From positions 5,765,501 to 5,829,500 of the forward strand of contig NC_064035.1 in NCBI RefSeq assembly GCF_932526225.1: 64,000 nt of DNA, in the 5' to 3' direction. The translations under genes and the position numbers were made by a program. How positions within the stretch are numbered: the stretch's first letter is position 1; each line of letters begins with the position of its first letter. Under the pieces are notes generated by a model. It saw only the letters and a list, made by a program, of their open reading frames with translations. It was not told the DNA's origin and searched no databases. This DNA comes from Nematostella vectensis (lineage: Eukaryota > Cnidaria > Anthozoa > Actiniaria > Edwardsiidae). Shown here one piece after another: positions 15,001-29,400 of the stretch.

Positions 15001-18000
15001 TGGACATGTATGCTTTTTGACACTTGGTTCTTTGCTAGGATGACAAAATGGCGGCTGACGGAGGTTGTTAAAACACGTTGAATAATAGTAACTAGTATTT
15101 ACTAGTAACTAGTATTTACGCCTGCTTTGCGGGTCAGTCGTTTGTTTAATTTTGCGATGTGAAACTCTCTTACTCTTGATAAGATGGAGAGCACCCACAA
15201 AGAACATGTCTGCAGCTTCTCCACAACAAGCACTGTGATAGGCCATAACGGTCACGCGCGAAACTTGCCGCGGCCACGCGCGAGACTTGCCGCGGCCACG
15301 CGTGAGACTCGCCGCGGCCACGCGTGAGTTTTGCAATGGCCACCGTTTGAGACTTACTTCGCGATGGTCTCATGTTATCTTGCCACGGTCACGCGTGAGA
15401 TATGACACGCACACGCGTGAGACTTGCCTCGCCACGATCTCATATTGTCCTGTCACGATCTCATGTTGTTCTTCCACGGTTCTGTGCGATTTCTTTGTGT
15501 GATGACCTGTTACGGTCTTGCGTGAGTTGTTTGCGTGACAGTCAACAGTGGCTTCGCGTGATGGTGATGTGTGATTGCGTTACAAGTGATTCACATGTGC
15601 GCACATAAGACATGATTTTCTAGTTCGCGTAAAAGCGTCAGCGCGCAAATGATGTTTGCTCTCTCAATGCGGCGTCGGCGAGACTGGTGTTTCCTGTGTG
15701 CGATATTGTACCCGAACTGAGACCGAATCGTACGAGACTCTTATTAATTTACGAAACAAACTTGTTACCAACTCACTGTTGACGCTGTGACTACAAATTT
15801 GGCATGTGGCGCTGGCCGAATGTGTTCGTTTTCCCAGACCCCGAACCTCAAGGTTTGTCAGTCTTTACCCATTTCGTACATAACTCTGTGTTAGATATTG
15901 CTAGCCCTGTGCGTATGCATTTGGTAAGCGGGTAGCACTCCTCGCGTCTTTATCTCTGCATGATCTTGCATAGCGGCGTGGCTACACTACTGTCCCTGTG
16001 TAAATTCTCTGAGTTTACTCAAGTCGTTTGTTTTATTTGATCAATATCTTTGAATACGCAGTTTGTTTTCCGCATTAGCGCACCTTGTGGTCGGTGTTGC
16101 AGGAAGTTTCGGGACTTGCAATAATCCTCATCATGGTACGAAAGTCAGTTTCCTAAGTTAGTTAGAGAAGCCATTCGTGACTCTAATCGGGCATTTGCAA
16201 GTCAATCACAATCCTAAGTCTTACTCCAAGCGAATATAAGTAATGGTACCCAAACACAGGATTAGGTATACGATTTTTGCGCACGAAAGAGTATGTTTAT
16301 TAGTAGTTATAGAATTTGCAGATAACATTGGCCCTGAGGCATTTGTGAGTACTGATCAAGGATTCCATCAACTTTATCACCAGTCAAAACAAGTTACAGA
16401 CATAACCGTCTCTCCAGTCTGTGTGACGATAGATATCCTTCCCTGAGCCCAATATCTACACTAAAAACACGCCATGAGCCCATGTTGCGCTTCGTGTTTG
16501 GGAATAGAATGGTGAAGAAATCACGTTTTTCGCTTTATTGAACACTGTTTATCTGTACAGGTGGCCGGTTGTTCGTGTCGAATCGCCATAATTCCGCTAT
16601 CTTTTCTTATTTCTCGCTTCTTATCTTTTTAATTATTAACATAGTCTCTGGGTCTAGTTAACCAAGTTATGGGAACCGATAAGAGTACGTCTAGATAATT
16701 CTTTTACTCATTTTTATAGACAGGGATGCTGCACCTTTTGTATTCAATCGCTTGTTTTTTTTTTTTTTTTTTTTTTATAAATGGCGAAAACAATCATCCA
16801 ATCTTGTTAATCTGCGAGTGTTTCCTTTGTATGTTCCCCGTTTCCTGTTAGTTGGCAGACTCTAGCCGTTGAATTGCTTCCTGTGTTTGCCTACTCTGTA
16901 CAGCCTGACTCTCCCATGCTCCGTCTCCCGTTTTTTCCTCCCGCGTGACATCTCATTTACGAGTAATTCTAATCATCTAGAGTTGCCGTCTTTCTCTAGC
17001 CCGTGGACCCCACAGCTACCACTTTGTTGTTTTAATAACCTTGGTCTTGGGGTGCTCCAGCGGAGGTATTGGCTGCAGTAGTGTTGTTTACCCGCGTCAC
17101 TACACGCTTGAACTGCTTGCATAGTCAAGCTCCCCGCAAACCCGTGTGTGGCCTTGATCGCACCACTAGCCCCCCTTGCGAGCCCCTTACTTTCCGGCGC
17201 ATTCCTCGTTTTCTTATTTAATTTGCTGTGCACTCGAGTGCGACGTGTATTCATCGAGAGCCTGAGCCTTGTTATAGCTGATTTTCACGTGGAGTTAGTA
17301 CAAGTACTTGTTAACTTCTCTGCGCACCCGACGCTTTGCCATTTAAACTCAGCTGGAAAGAGTTTCTTGTTCCTAAACTTGTTGAGAATTCTTGACGAAC
17401 TCTTCCTTCGTGCTCTTGGGAAATAATTACTAGCGGTAAGAGATAACTGTTTTACTTTAAATAGTTTGGGAAAGTTGTGGTAAGTTTTGTAACTTGTTGT
17501 TAGTGTGAAGAACATGCCATGGAAGAACGATGAGTGTAAAGTGCTGTTTTGATTGTATCGGCGTTAATATCAAATAATAACCTAGAAACTTCATGTACAT
17601 GTGTACATGGGCGAGGGAGGGGGCCATAGATATATTCTGTGCACCTTCTTTTAGCGGCGAACAGATGAACAGCAATGCGAATTAGATCAACCCTGAAGTT
17701 CTCTTACACGTTTTAAAGTAAGTACGATGTTTTCAATAGGAAACATTCAGTTATCTCACACATATAGTCGACTATCTTTTTGTGGCTAAGTTCAATTTCG
17801 CTCGCTTTCTGGTATCTAGTGGTAGCGTGTTCAACTTATTGTAGTATTGACTTTTCCCGTATTGCCTCTGGGCGAAATATCTGTATTTCACAGCATGATT
17901 CTGGAATACCCAGATTACACGAAAACACCATTATTTCGAGAGACAGTACACGACGTAGAATGACCTATATACTTCTTCTATCCTGAAATCGCACCTAAAT

Positions 18001-21000
18001 GTTCCTTTTTTAAAATTACAAATGTTTGTTTTTCTCGAGATGCAAATGCTCCATGGATCTCCTAATGCTAAATAGCCCCAGACAGATGCAAACAAAGGCT
18101 CAACACGTCACTATTAGTGCAGCGTGGAATTCGCATTTCTCTTTAAGAATTCAAACAAGTTCTCTTGAGTCACTCATCTGTCTTTGTCAAGGAACTACTT
18201 GGAAGCTATGAGAAATGACACCTCGCAAGCACCTCAGAATCTATTAATAACCGGCCGAGGCATGCTGACTCGCTTCGCTAGTGATTAGTTTACTCTAACT
18301 GCTGGCCAAACCCCCGTGTGAGCTATTGAGGTATTACACTCTGCTTCGATGCTCTGTGATTATGATCTTTGCATAAGCTCATCGCCATTTCCGTCTTAAG
18401 GAGCCATGGATTTCTATGGCTAGCTGTGTGGCTTGGAGTTGTGATAGAGTGTTCTCGAGATGTGCTTGGCAAAGCTGTTTGGTTGGGGCTCGCTTTATCG
18501 TGATTTTTATTTCTGCTCTTTCTCTTGCAATACCCCGTATCCCATACTCTTATCATAGCGATCGACCCAATGCTAATCATTGTATAATCAGTATGAGAGG
18601 CTGTTGACACAAAACCTTGTCAGGTGTTGTTACTCCACTCATCGGTGGATAAACAATCATTTAAATGCAAATAAAACAAGGACAGATTTGTCATCACGAA
18701 CGCTAGCGAGTGTGACATACAAAGCGGGACTTCCCATGGTCGTGCTTCATTTAATACTTACATCAAAATGGTTATCTTTAAAAAGAGAGAACGATTTCTT
18801 CATTGCACAGTTCTTCAGGATGGCACTTTAATTTTCATTCTTGGCCGTGAAGCCTAGGTTTAGTGTCATGACATGCCCAACTTCCGCCGGAAGTATTCCT
18901 TACTTTGTCTCGCTGTTTTGTTGTTGACCTGATGTTTTTCTTCGTCTTATCCGGCGGCTCGTCATTGCTATGTGTTTGTTTGTACAACTAACGCGACGCG
19001 TCCAGATGACTGACCCGCTAACTCCTCTGATCCTTTCTGTTATTGTCGACGGAGAAAACGCGGGATTTTTTTTCATTGGTTCTGCCCGCCGTTTTCTGTC
19101 TTTGAATGATGCTCGTGTGTTTGTTTTCTGCGTGGAATGCAAACTCTCGCATCGCTAGCATTCATCGAGTTCCATTGCCCTTTTTAAGCCGTGCTCAGCC
19201 GTGTGTTACGACTCACTTGCTTTGTTTGGTAAGTTTTTCAGTTGGTCGTTGGTGCGTGAAGGATATATCGAGTAGACTCTGCAAGCTGGTCCTTGGTCTT
19301 GTGTTGATCAGATGGTGGTGGCACTGACAGAATGTGCCCGACCATGGACCGGGCATTCCCAGTGTACCGGCCATACAGACAGGCTGCCCGTCAGCCTTTG
19401 CGACCCCGAGGTAACACCACTGTCATTTTATATCGAACTTTCCACGCTTGTACCAGTCTACTCACATACTTACCATAATCTTACCCTCATCTGAGAGTAC
19501 TTTTGTACTTCCCACGACCTACCTAGTAATCAAACTAGTGACCGAATTGTAAGGATAAGCTTACATACGTGTACGACGCGTACGACGCATTTATTTGCGA
19601 ACTTATGGGTGTTGTGTGTCAATAATGTCTGGCAGATGGTAGAGCAGACAATTGTCATAGTGGCTTGCTATCTCGGTGATCCCGCATATGGTAGTATCTC
19701 ACGATGTAACCTGACTACTGACCATTAGTTCTAATCTCGAGAACTCTCTCACCTATATTACTATTTTATACTTCCCCCTTTCCCAGACGATCTTATACAA
19801 TATGAATTTATTATACGATATTATTATTTCATGGAGTTTATTTCTAAATCGCATGTCATCCCCTCCCTCCCCCCCCTTCCCTTGACCGCGTTCGGTCTAG
19901 TTGCCGTTCCAGAATTTGCCACTACGGCACATCACTTAGAGATAATTTCATTTCGAGTCGCGTACATGGAAAAACATAGTTTTATTCATTGACGTGTGTA
20001 CCTTCTTCTGGCAGAGTCTTAGCAGAGGGGGGGGGGGGGGGGGGGTGGCAATGGGGGCACGCCCCTCTCAAAAGTATTTTTTAAAGTTATTTTATTTCAG
20101 TCCAGAAGTGTTTTGTAGTAGGGAGGTACCCCTCTCCCTTAATAGTTGATTTTGCTATGCCACTATAGATTACTCTCGCTAAGTAGAATATAGTCGCTTT
20201 GATTGGCTGCCGTGCGTGCGCGCGTTTCTCTACGACTATTTTCATTTCTTCTCTTGTTTGTGATTGGCCTAGCAAAACGAGACTTCGGACCATTAGTACA
20301 TTCACACAGGACCGAAGGAATGGATCTGTTTTACTTTTGCTTAGTCCGCTTCGTGCTCCTCTCCGTGATGTGCGTGTTACAGCGTGGAGCGTGAGTTCTT
20401 ATCGTGTTTGCCGTGATGTGGAGGGATGGGGGAGTCGTGCAGACATCCGCATCCACGCGTACCCGGTAATGTTGAGTCGTGTTTGGTTTTTTTACCTTAA
20501 ACTGAACCAACTACAAGCTGTGCTTCATTTCGGCTAATGTTAAATGTTTATCTCGTACTTTAAGTCATCGCAATGATATATTTCGTATGTTAATGACCAG
20601 TTGTTTACACTGATGCCTGGCTTAATGCTGAATCATTCGTTATTTATACAGTATCCTTTTTACCGATGCCTGAGTTGAATTATTCATAGCTTTTTGACTC
20701 AATGACTGTTTATATTTTATTTTGTTGTATCCCAGTTCACTTCATGTCTTGTTTTCTAATCGACTAATATTTGATAGTCCTATACATCGAAACTTTATAC
20801 TTGAAAAAATTCTAGTCGCATATTCCTGACATTTCTGTACCGATCTCATTACCATAAGCCATTACAGTGCAAGAAGCTATTTAAACGCGATAACTAATTC
20901 CCATGACGTCAGCGACGCGATTTTAGGTTTTATCTCTTATCCGAGAGGACGGGTCACGCCAAAAGACGAGGAATTTCCTAATGTCAGAACACAGCATTGT

Positions 21001-24000
21001 TTTACTCTTATCATAGTCGTGCACTTTCTTTTCCGTTTTAAAAAAATGAAAATATCTGTGTTCGTTAAGCGGAAGCGGGGTGAGCTACTATTATCGGTGA
21101 TAATTTGGCTTGTTAATATTTAATAAACCTTTTTCTGGTAAACCACGTGGAACTCCACATATATCCTGCATGTCGTCTTGCGGGCAACCGCTGGTAATTA
21201 AGAAAGCAGTCAAACTTTTACATAGCCGCGAGCGACACGCGCATCAGATAGCAAGGCGCTGATGGCTCAATACCGTCCCCTTGTGTTTGGACCATTGTGA
21301 AGACATTGTGGGGCAAGCGTCAGGGGTGGATCTAGTAGTGGGCCCAGGCCCCCTATTTTCAGATATTTGGCATAAAAATAACAAGAAATGTAAGGACATC
21401 TACGGAATAGGCAAAAAATCCGGCCGCCCCTTTCTTGGAACTCTTTCTTCGCCCCCTCCCCCTTTTCGTATTTTCTTGTTCCACCCCTGAGTGTTACAAA
21501 TGGCTGAATGATTCTGTTGCTCGAAAAGACCGTTGTATATCGATGCAGATAAGAGTTTTTTTTCTGTTTGAATAAATGTCGCCTTTCTTATCTGAGTTTG
21601 GCTTTACAAAGCATATTCCATTTGAAAATATCCTCCACGTTTTTAAAAAGGCTTGTAATTGAGCTCTTAGAGACAACAGTTATATATTTTTTCTCTTGCC
21701 GTACTTAGCCTTCAGCACGTACGTCTATATTGCACAAGTCCTTGGCACGAGAATTTAAGAGATGCGGGCGTCATTAACTAGTTTTCACAACAGTCCACGG
21801 AAGTACTGCATTGCTTCTAAGGGGTCAAGAGCGTGACGGACTTGGCGGCGAACCTGTGGATGCACAAGAATCGTTCACACGAAGTGACGCGCACGAGGCA
21901 TGGCGCGTCCACGCCTGTGAGAAATATCTGCGCATGAAATATCTTAACACGCGCGACGAACACGTGCGCAAGAATAGCATATGTTATAAAGTACGAGATA
22001 TTTTTGAAGATGCGCTTCTGAGTGGTTTTGATGCCGATTCTAATGTTCTAAGATAAAGGAGAATCAATTTTAGGACTTACTTAAAGGCCCTTATTACAGG
22101 TACTAGTGCCCGTATATACGGGTACTATTAATAATAATAGTACTACTAATAATAATAGTACTAAGAATTGCTGTATACCCTATGTCCTGTCCAGATCCCC
22201 ATAACCGTACACTAGCCCCTTTTCCAAAGTTCAAACACTGGTCTTATTGCAGATTTATGATAATCCAAGTCGTCTTTAATGAAGCTCTTTTTTTCCATCA
22301 TTGCGATGTGTTTTATTGGCGTTTGTGTACGGATGCGTGTTATTTTGCTGCCGGATTCCTGCTATTTATAGCTCTAAGCATTTCGTCCATGGTTTTACTG
22401 GATCCTTCTACATTCTGCCTTCGCGCATTGTTTCATCCAGATCTGGCTCTGAGGGCCTGAGAAAACATCTTTATCTAAAGTCTGATATCCATCTTTCAGT
22501 TCGCCGTGAATTATGTGTTATAACCTACAGGTGGGCTCTTTCAGCAAGCAGTCCAACCTTTTTATAAATACTTTCGTGGTTCGGCGAAAACAACGCCAGC
22601 GGACTAAATACCGTATTTTACCGGCGATGCACGAGTATAGTAATCAAGAATGTTATTTGATTTATTGTTTATCAGAGATCTAGTATTAGTACAATGTTGC
22701 AATATAAAGGTATCCCATACGGGCAATAGATTCAGTAGATAAGTCCAATTTTTTTATCTTATCAGATGAACTAGTTGTGCAATAACTAATCGTCGTTATT
22801 GCGCGTATAAAATCGTTAGCACAGCGTTTATTGGAAAAACGAAAGTCTACGTTCTCCGTATATATATATATATATGTATTGTCATTTGTATTTCAATAGT
22901 GAGCATTTCATTGCGAATAGCTTTGGCGTGTATTAAGGCATTACGCGTGTGATTACGCGTGTAATTACGCTAGAAAAGATGGCTGTTTACGAGAAAGGCT
23001 GTGTAATTGTCACTGTTGTGTCTCTCTGAACCCCTACGAGGCCAGCCGGTCCGTGTCTAGGTCGCCCGAGTCAGTCTCCCGTGCTATGATCGCCGTCACT
23101 GCCTTAGGGAGCTCGCTTTCTTTACCCTCATGGTGTTGACTGTTCCTATCGGTGATGACCCCTCCCGATTATTTGTTCTCTCGAGCGAGCTATTGTCTCT
23201 CATTGGGCCATCTTAATTGGCATCACAAGTGCATTGATTCTACCGTAGATCCGGAATGCGTAACTAAGCTCGTGGCAAATCACTGTATTCTTATACACGC
23301 TCTTGTAGCCTTACAACATAAAGCAGAAGGCGACTGCGGTGGTACTCTCGGGTAAACAATAGACCGCAGTGGTAAGGAATCTGTTATCTTGGACCAAATC
23401 GCTAGAATCTCGAGTGAGCCAAGCTACGTATTTATCAGGTCAGTTTGAATGATCGTATTGTGCCAAGGAAATTCAATTTGGGAAGGCAAAAAGTGTGTTT
23501 GCGCGATTCTTGTGTGGCGCTTGTCGAGTTGCGTGTTTATAGCGCGGTAATAACTACCCTACACATGTCTTGGGAAATCAGGCATTCTTACTGTTGTGCT
23601 CGGGATTGTTCAAGGGTCGCCATCCCATCTCGCCTCGGCTCACAACTCAAGCTTATCTACAAAACAATAGGTACATGTACAACTTCCATTGTTTTTCCGC
23701 ACCTCAGTTTCTGCAATCTCTGTCTTGCCGCACAAGCCACCAGTCGGTGAGTTCCTCTCGCTGTTAAATGGACCCGAGTCTTTCTTACTCACCACAGATC
23801 TTGGGCTATTTGCTCCATGCTTGGATCGGTGTTTAGATTTAGTTAATGAATGATTAAGCGATTTTAGAGATGCTTATAGCCTGTGTCGTGAATCTCAGTT
23901 ATACAAAAATTCCAGGACTTTGGGGGTGCTGAAATAAGAGAACTCCCTAAACACTAACAGCTTTGGGATAGCTAGTGAGGTATTCAGATAGATATATTTT

Positions 24001-26459
24001 ATTATTATGCGTGTTTTACGAATTTTACGCTTTTGATCATGGCGATCTATAGACTGTGGTTATTTCGTCGTGTTCTCGTTTAGCGGTCAGAACAGCTAAT
24101 GGGCACATTGTGTGGCCGGGGATGTTTGTCAGAGCGAGCGAAAGTTTATAAGGTTGTGGACGTAATCGAGAACACTGCTACAAACTCGTAATCACTCAAT
24201 ACTTTGAACTCTAACGAGGGTCTGAACACAGCGGCTCAACGCGCCAGGCATTCCGACATTCGAGACGACCCCGTCCCCTCTCTACACTCGCTACGCTTGC
24301 ACTATGAGCGAAGGACGAAAATATCACGAATTCCGCACATTCTGAGAACACGGTAACAATTGCGACTCCACTTCTGGACGCGAAAGTCGCATTTCTCGCG
24401 CACGTCGATGCGTTTGTGTTTTTCCGTAACGCTGGCAATGAAGCGTTGTGGTTATACTTTGTTCACACTTTAATCTGAGCGCGGAAATTTATTTGGGGAA
24501 TGGCGGTCTACTTAGGACGAATGCGACATCCGTATGGGCTGAGGGAGTTCAATGTCGAAAGCAGTCGTACGTAGATCAACGAGTCGCTATCAAACTATCT
24601 GTTTGTCCCGCAGACAACATGACTAAATATATATGATGTTTTATTGCAGATCTTGAGAATCTGAATTCGACAGGAAAGCCTGACTTCACGACAAGAACGA
24701 CAAGTAACACAAGATCTAGAAATCCCGCTGCCGGAGGTTAGTCCACGATTTAGTTTTTTCGTTTCTAAAGACTGCCTACTATTGAAATACCCAAGCACGC
24801 TAGCTCAGCGACTCGCGCGGTATTCCATGTTATGAACTACCTTCGATGACAAATGGCAATTGATTCATTTGGTAGTTTGTTGCCTTGCATGACTTTTCAA
24901 CTCTCCATGTCGCGTTACTCACCACTGTCTGCTCGCTCTCTCTGGGTCATGGGAATTCTCTACTTCAGCTCCGAGATACCGGGGATTCTCCCTTTCCCCA
25001 TAAGACTCGCCTTATCTTTACAGACCGAGTTTTGTCAAACTAACTCTAGTATTTACACAGAGAAAAACTCTACACGCAATGCCCCGGGTCGTGACCTATA
25101 TTCTCATGTAGCGTCTTTTTAAAGTTTGTTTTAGATTAGAAATGACTTATTTTGACCACTGGAATTTTATTTGATATTTTAAATCCATAAACTTAGAACA
25201 GGCAGGCAGGCGAAAAGGGTGAAGCTTACGAGTTCCGCATTCGTCCCGCGATCGTTCGTGTTCGTCAAATATCTATACCTCGTTGTGTATTTTTCGAACT
25301 TAGCATACCATTGCGTGGTTTGAGATAGCGCTGTTTTGCATCAGTACGAGGGACTATCCTACGGTTAATACCCATCCACATGTCAAGCCCTGGATTTGGA
25401 TTGGATCCATGCGATACCTCGTTATGTACCTTACAAACGCACTAAGGTTAAGTCCGGTTGATTGCTCTTATCCGGAGTCATACGTATCGCGAGCTATAAT
25501 CCGTGAGGAAGAACTGTCTGATGTGTGTTAACTGGCGCATTTTTGTTGTGGAAATACCAGAAGCTACCCCATCCCTTCAATGTTTTCGTAAAATCCTTTA
25601 ATGTCATCGTTCTTTTATTCGACACTTTCTTACTTGCGATAATTTCAACGATTAAGCGTTTCTAATCACTTAAATGATAATGATTTTTTGTATCACATAG
25701 TTCTTGATGCTTTGCCTTTTTTTTTTTTTAATCGGCGAGTGACAAGAAAAAAACTTTGGGATTCTGAGATTAATCCGCTGAGTCAGTGCCCCATTAATGT
25801 GTTCATTGTGTCTGCCGGTGAAGTGAAAAGTTCACAAACAAGCTCCCCCATCGATAACGCTATCTCTTTTTGCTTGACCAAAAGGTCACGCGGAACAACT
25901 ACAAAAAAAAGAACAGCGAGGGTCTATTGCTCGCACGTGTGGCCAGTCTGTCGATAACTCTGTCACGCGAAAGCGTCACGGAATGTCACGCGCACGCTGC
26001 GAACGGTCACGCACTCCTACGAGATCTTTGTTAGATATTATTAGGTGACCAAGGGCAGGCGTCTTTGTGAAACCTGGCTTTTTGTGCGGTGCCTTTTAGC
26101 GCGGGATGAGCAAAACACGCCTTCAACCTACTAGCCCAATCAGATAAGATCACTCCCGCGCTTTTCGCATTCAGAGGGAGGTTCGTGGCACACATCCAGA
26201 ACGACTCAAAGATTCACTCCAAGTATACTTTTACTGTTTGTTTATACGTGTCAACAACTGTCGTACATAATCATCAAATTATCTCGCTTAAATTAGATTA
26301 TAACACGTCATAAAACTCAGGCCCGTTTGTCACGCTATATCATATTTCGCATTCTTTCTACTATTATGCCATAGAACTAATCACACGTTCAGTTTTACTC
26401 CGAAACCGTATCATTACCTAGGCCTAGCATTTACGCCTGGACAAAACCGTTGTTGTGAT

Positions 26460-26495
<36 letters not shown>

Positions 26496-29400
26496 GGGGA
26501 AGGATACGATGGCAAGCACGCTAGATGTACCAGCGCGCTGAAAGAAAGATGTGCACGCGCGCGCTGCAATCTGGCGACGGCGACGGGCACAAGCTTGCGT
26601 GACCAGCCAGTCATGAACGGCACGCGAGTCTTCCGTGATTCTGTTCAAGTAGATAGTATATAGGTGTATATAAAAGACAGGTATAAGACTGGTGAACTCA
26701 TACCTCCCTCATATCAGAAATAGGCTTGCTCTGTTCCTTGCAGACGTAAGCATAAACAACCAAGAATCGGTGAACATCTAAAGAAAGATGGTGTATTACT
26801 TCTACGGGGCTTCATCTAATCTGTACAATCAGACTGTAGTGCTGTATTCATCCGGTATTAATTTAGACGCGAAGTACGTCAGCATTTTTTATTTTCAGAA
26901 ATCTGTATCTGTGTGTGAGTGATGATATTCATAACCATTTTAACAAATATTGGTTTCCAGAAAAGACACCCCCTCCTCTCCTGGAGAAAAATGGAAATTG
27001 CAAGTACAGGAGTTCTGTCAGTGTCTATTTTCAGGTGGAAGTGGAACTCAATCTTCTTTTCCATGTATTTCTGCAATTCAGAAGATGGGAGGTCATTCAG
27101 TATTTTATTAAAAATTGTTTTTAGGTGAACTTCGAGGGGGCGGATCCCATATGTGATTTGTTTTCTTATTATTTATCTATTTGTTATCCTTTGTAGCCCC
27201 GGCGTATGTTGCCGGTCCCGTGGATGGAAGCCTGTACGCCCAGGTCGACAAGAACTTGAAGAAGCATATCCGCTCCCACAGTCTGGACAGCGGGATTCAA
27301 ACCGCCGCTGACCCTTACGAGAGACGGGCTCAGACTTTGAACTACAAATCACGCAATGCAGTTCGTGTGCAATATCAGCCAAGACAAACAGCGACACTAA
27401 ACAGGCTTCAATTCCAGAGTAACACTCGCTCGGACAAAAACGCAATGGAGACCGACTTAGGCGGAAAGATCCAATCGATTGACAAGCTCCTTCGGGAGCT
27501 CGGAGAGTGCTCGGACCTACTCGATACTACAATAATGAGCGGAAAGAAGGCGTCGGAGCGCCCCGAACAGTCCCCGACGGCCTTAGAGGAAATATCGATT
27601 GCTCAGATGGCAACGAGACAGGAAAATGCTCGCGGGAAAGCGTACCCACCAACTCCGTTAAGGCGGCACGCGAGTTACGACGCCACCGAGAAATACCAAG
27701 TAGTGCCTTACAAGCTTGCGCGTACTACATTCTCAGGCGGAGACGTCCAGAACGGCATCACGCCCTCCTACAGGCAACGACAGGAGAACGGGGGGGTCCC
27801 TGGGGCACCCCAGAACACTAGTAGCCCTAAAATTGCCCTTCAAAAGACGCCCTCCACTAAAGTGACTCCCCCTTCGCCGACCCATATATCGCCCAAGTAC
27901 TATGCGACACAAGTCACATCCTCCACCCCCTTGGTGCAACCAGGGCAAACTGTTGAAGTGAACTTTATGAACGGCGTAGGGAACATAAGGCAGGCAAAGA
28001 TTCCAGCGGATATCAATAATAACCCCGACGATGAGATCGACCCAGATGCGGCGAACTTTAGCTTCCGAGACCCAGAGCCTGAGCCGGAATTCACCCCGGA
28101 GAAAGGTAACGTGGCTGCCAAGGTGGCGTTTCTATCGGAGATCGTGTTCCCTGGCTCACCGCCATTGCATCCTCCGCGCAAGGGCACGGTACCGATGCCT
28201 GGCCTCGTGAGCAAGTCGCCCTCAGAGGTATCCGAGGAGATCTCTAAGTACAACGCCACCTCGCTGGCTCCCGGTGAGTTGAGTCACAGCACGGGGATGC
28301 TTTACCGCGGTTGCGTCCCCAAGCACATATCAGAGCACCACCCCGGCTCCTCGCGCAGTCTGGATAGCTTGCCCATTGATCCTGAACTTGCACTTAAACT
28401 GCAGTTTGCTAAGGAGAGAGCCTCGGTCGAGGCGGCTGATAGCTCTGAAGGTATTCTATCCACATGCACCGCTGTCACGCAACGCCACACTTCCTCCACC
28501 TGTCACGCTACATGTCTTCGCGCCATTGCCACGTGCAATGCCTTCACGCCATCTGTCACGTGGCATGCCATCACGCCATCTTATGTCACGTGGCATGCCT
28601 CACGCCATCTTATGTCACGTGGCATGCCTTCACGCCATCTTATGTCACGTGGCATGCCTTCACGCCAGCTTATGTCTCGCTAGCTTATGTCACGCTAGCT
28701 CATCGCTTCTTTTCTGATGTCACCTGATTTCACCCTGTTCTACATTTTCTTTAACGTCACTCGATCCTGGTCCCCACACTCATTCTATTCTTCCAACATC
28801 TGGTTGACAAGTTCCTGGGAATATGTATTTTCTTTTTTTCCTTCCTTCTTCACCTATTCTTGGTGTTTGGAATGACAGCATTGAATTATCCATCTCAAAT
28901 TGGATGTCCTTTTCTATAAATGAAAACCAGTAAGTACTTGGCACTGTGTGATAAAATATGTAGAGGTGTAAAGGTTCCATCTCAAGCTTTTACTTTATTC
29001 CTCAGCGTTCCCGCCTCCTCCACCGCCCTTGGCGGAAACCAACGAGTTTGATGAAGGCATCAGCTCAAAGGCTGACACAGATGATACGCCGAGATCTGCA
29101 CCCTCGAGGTATTATACCCTGAACTACTCTCGCCATGGCCCCCCACCCCTCCCCCCATGGCCCATCACAGCCCCTGCCCCTGCATTTCAGTCAATTCATA
29201 CCATTCCTCCTCCAAACACGTCAAAGCTATATATATATATTTTTTTTTCACGTATCCAAACATGCTATCCTCCTCTTGTCACTCATTTTGGTCTAGATCA
29301 GGTAGCTTAGCTGTCCTGAGTTTTATGCAACAACAGCCAGCACTGCCTGCCTGATAGCCTCAATGACAAAATGGCAATCATAGATTCTTGGTTCCCTTCT

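Larger units (their letters stand above)
12259..27196 (+). other. 14.9 kb tensin intron 19, CpG-rich, holds alternative exons
   Basis: It spans from the C2-coding exon to the linker exon. No independent gene is recognisable. By eye, about 14-26.5 kb is richer in CpG and poorer in foldback repeats than the introns on either side. It contains a 22-bp degenerate repeat (15246-15530), a T22 tract (16755-16776), a MITE (21320-21490), a CRE-like TGACGTCA near 20904 and a long G homopolymer (about 26461-26494). Candidate alternative first exon, cassette exon and TATA box are listed separately. The rest (12.3-14 kb and the gaps between these) shows nothing I can name. Confidence 0.7.

Noticed and set aside
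21811-22056. 81-codon ORF in tensin intron 19
   Set aside because: Charged and plausible-looking, but no acceptor or donor in matching phase and no family resemblance.
26414-26648. Polyproline ORFs on the minus strand
   Set aside because: They come from the G34 homopolymer.
28451-28683. C-terminal extension of the 500-codon ORF over tensin exon 20
   Set aside because: A phase-1 donor at GAAG|GTATTC leads to exon 21 with conserved context, and the extension only translates a minisatellite.
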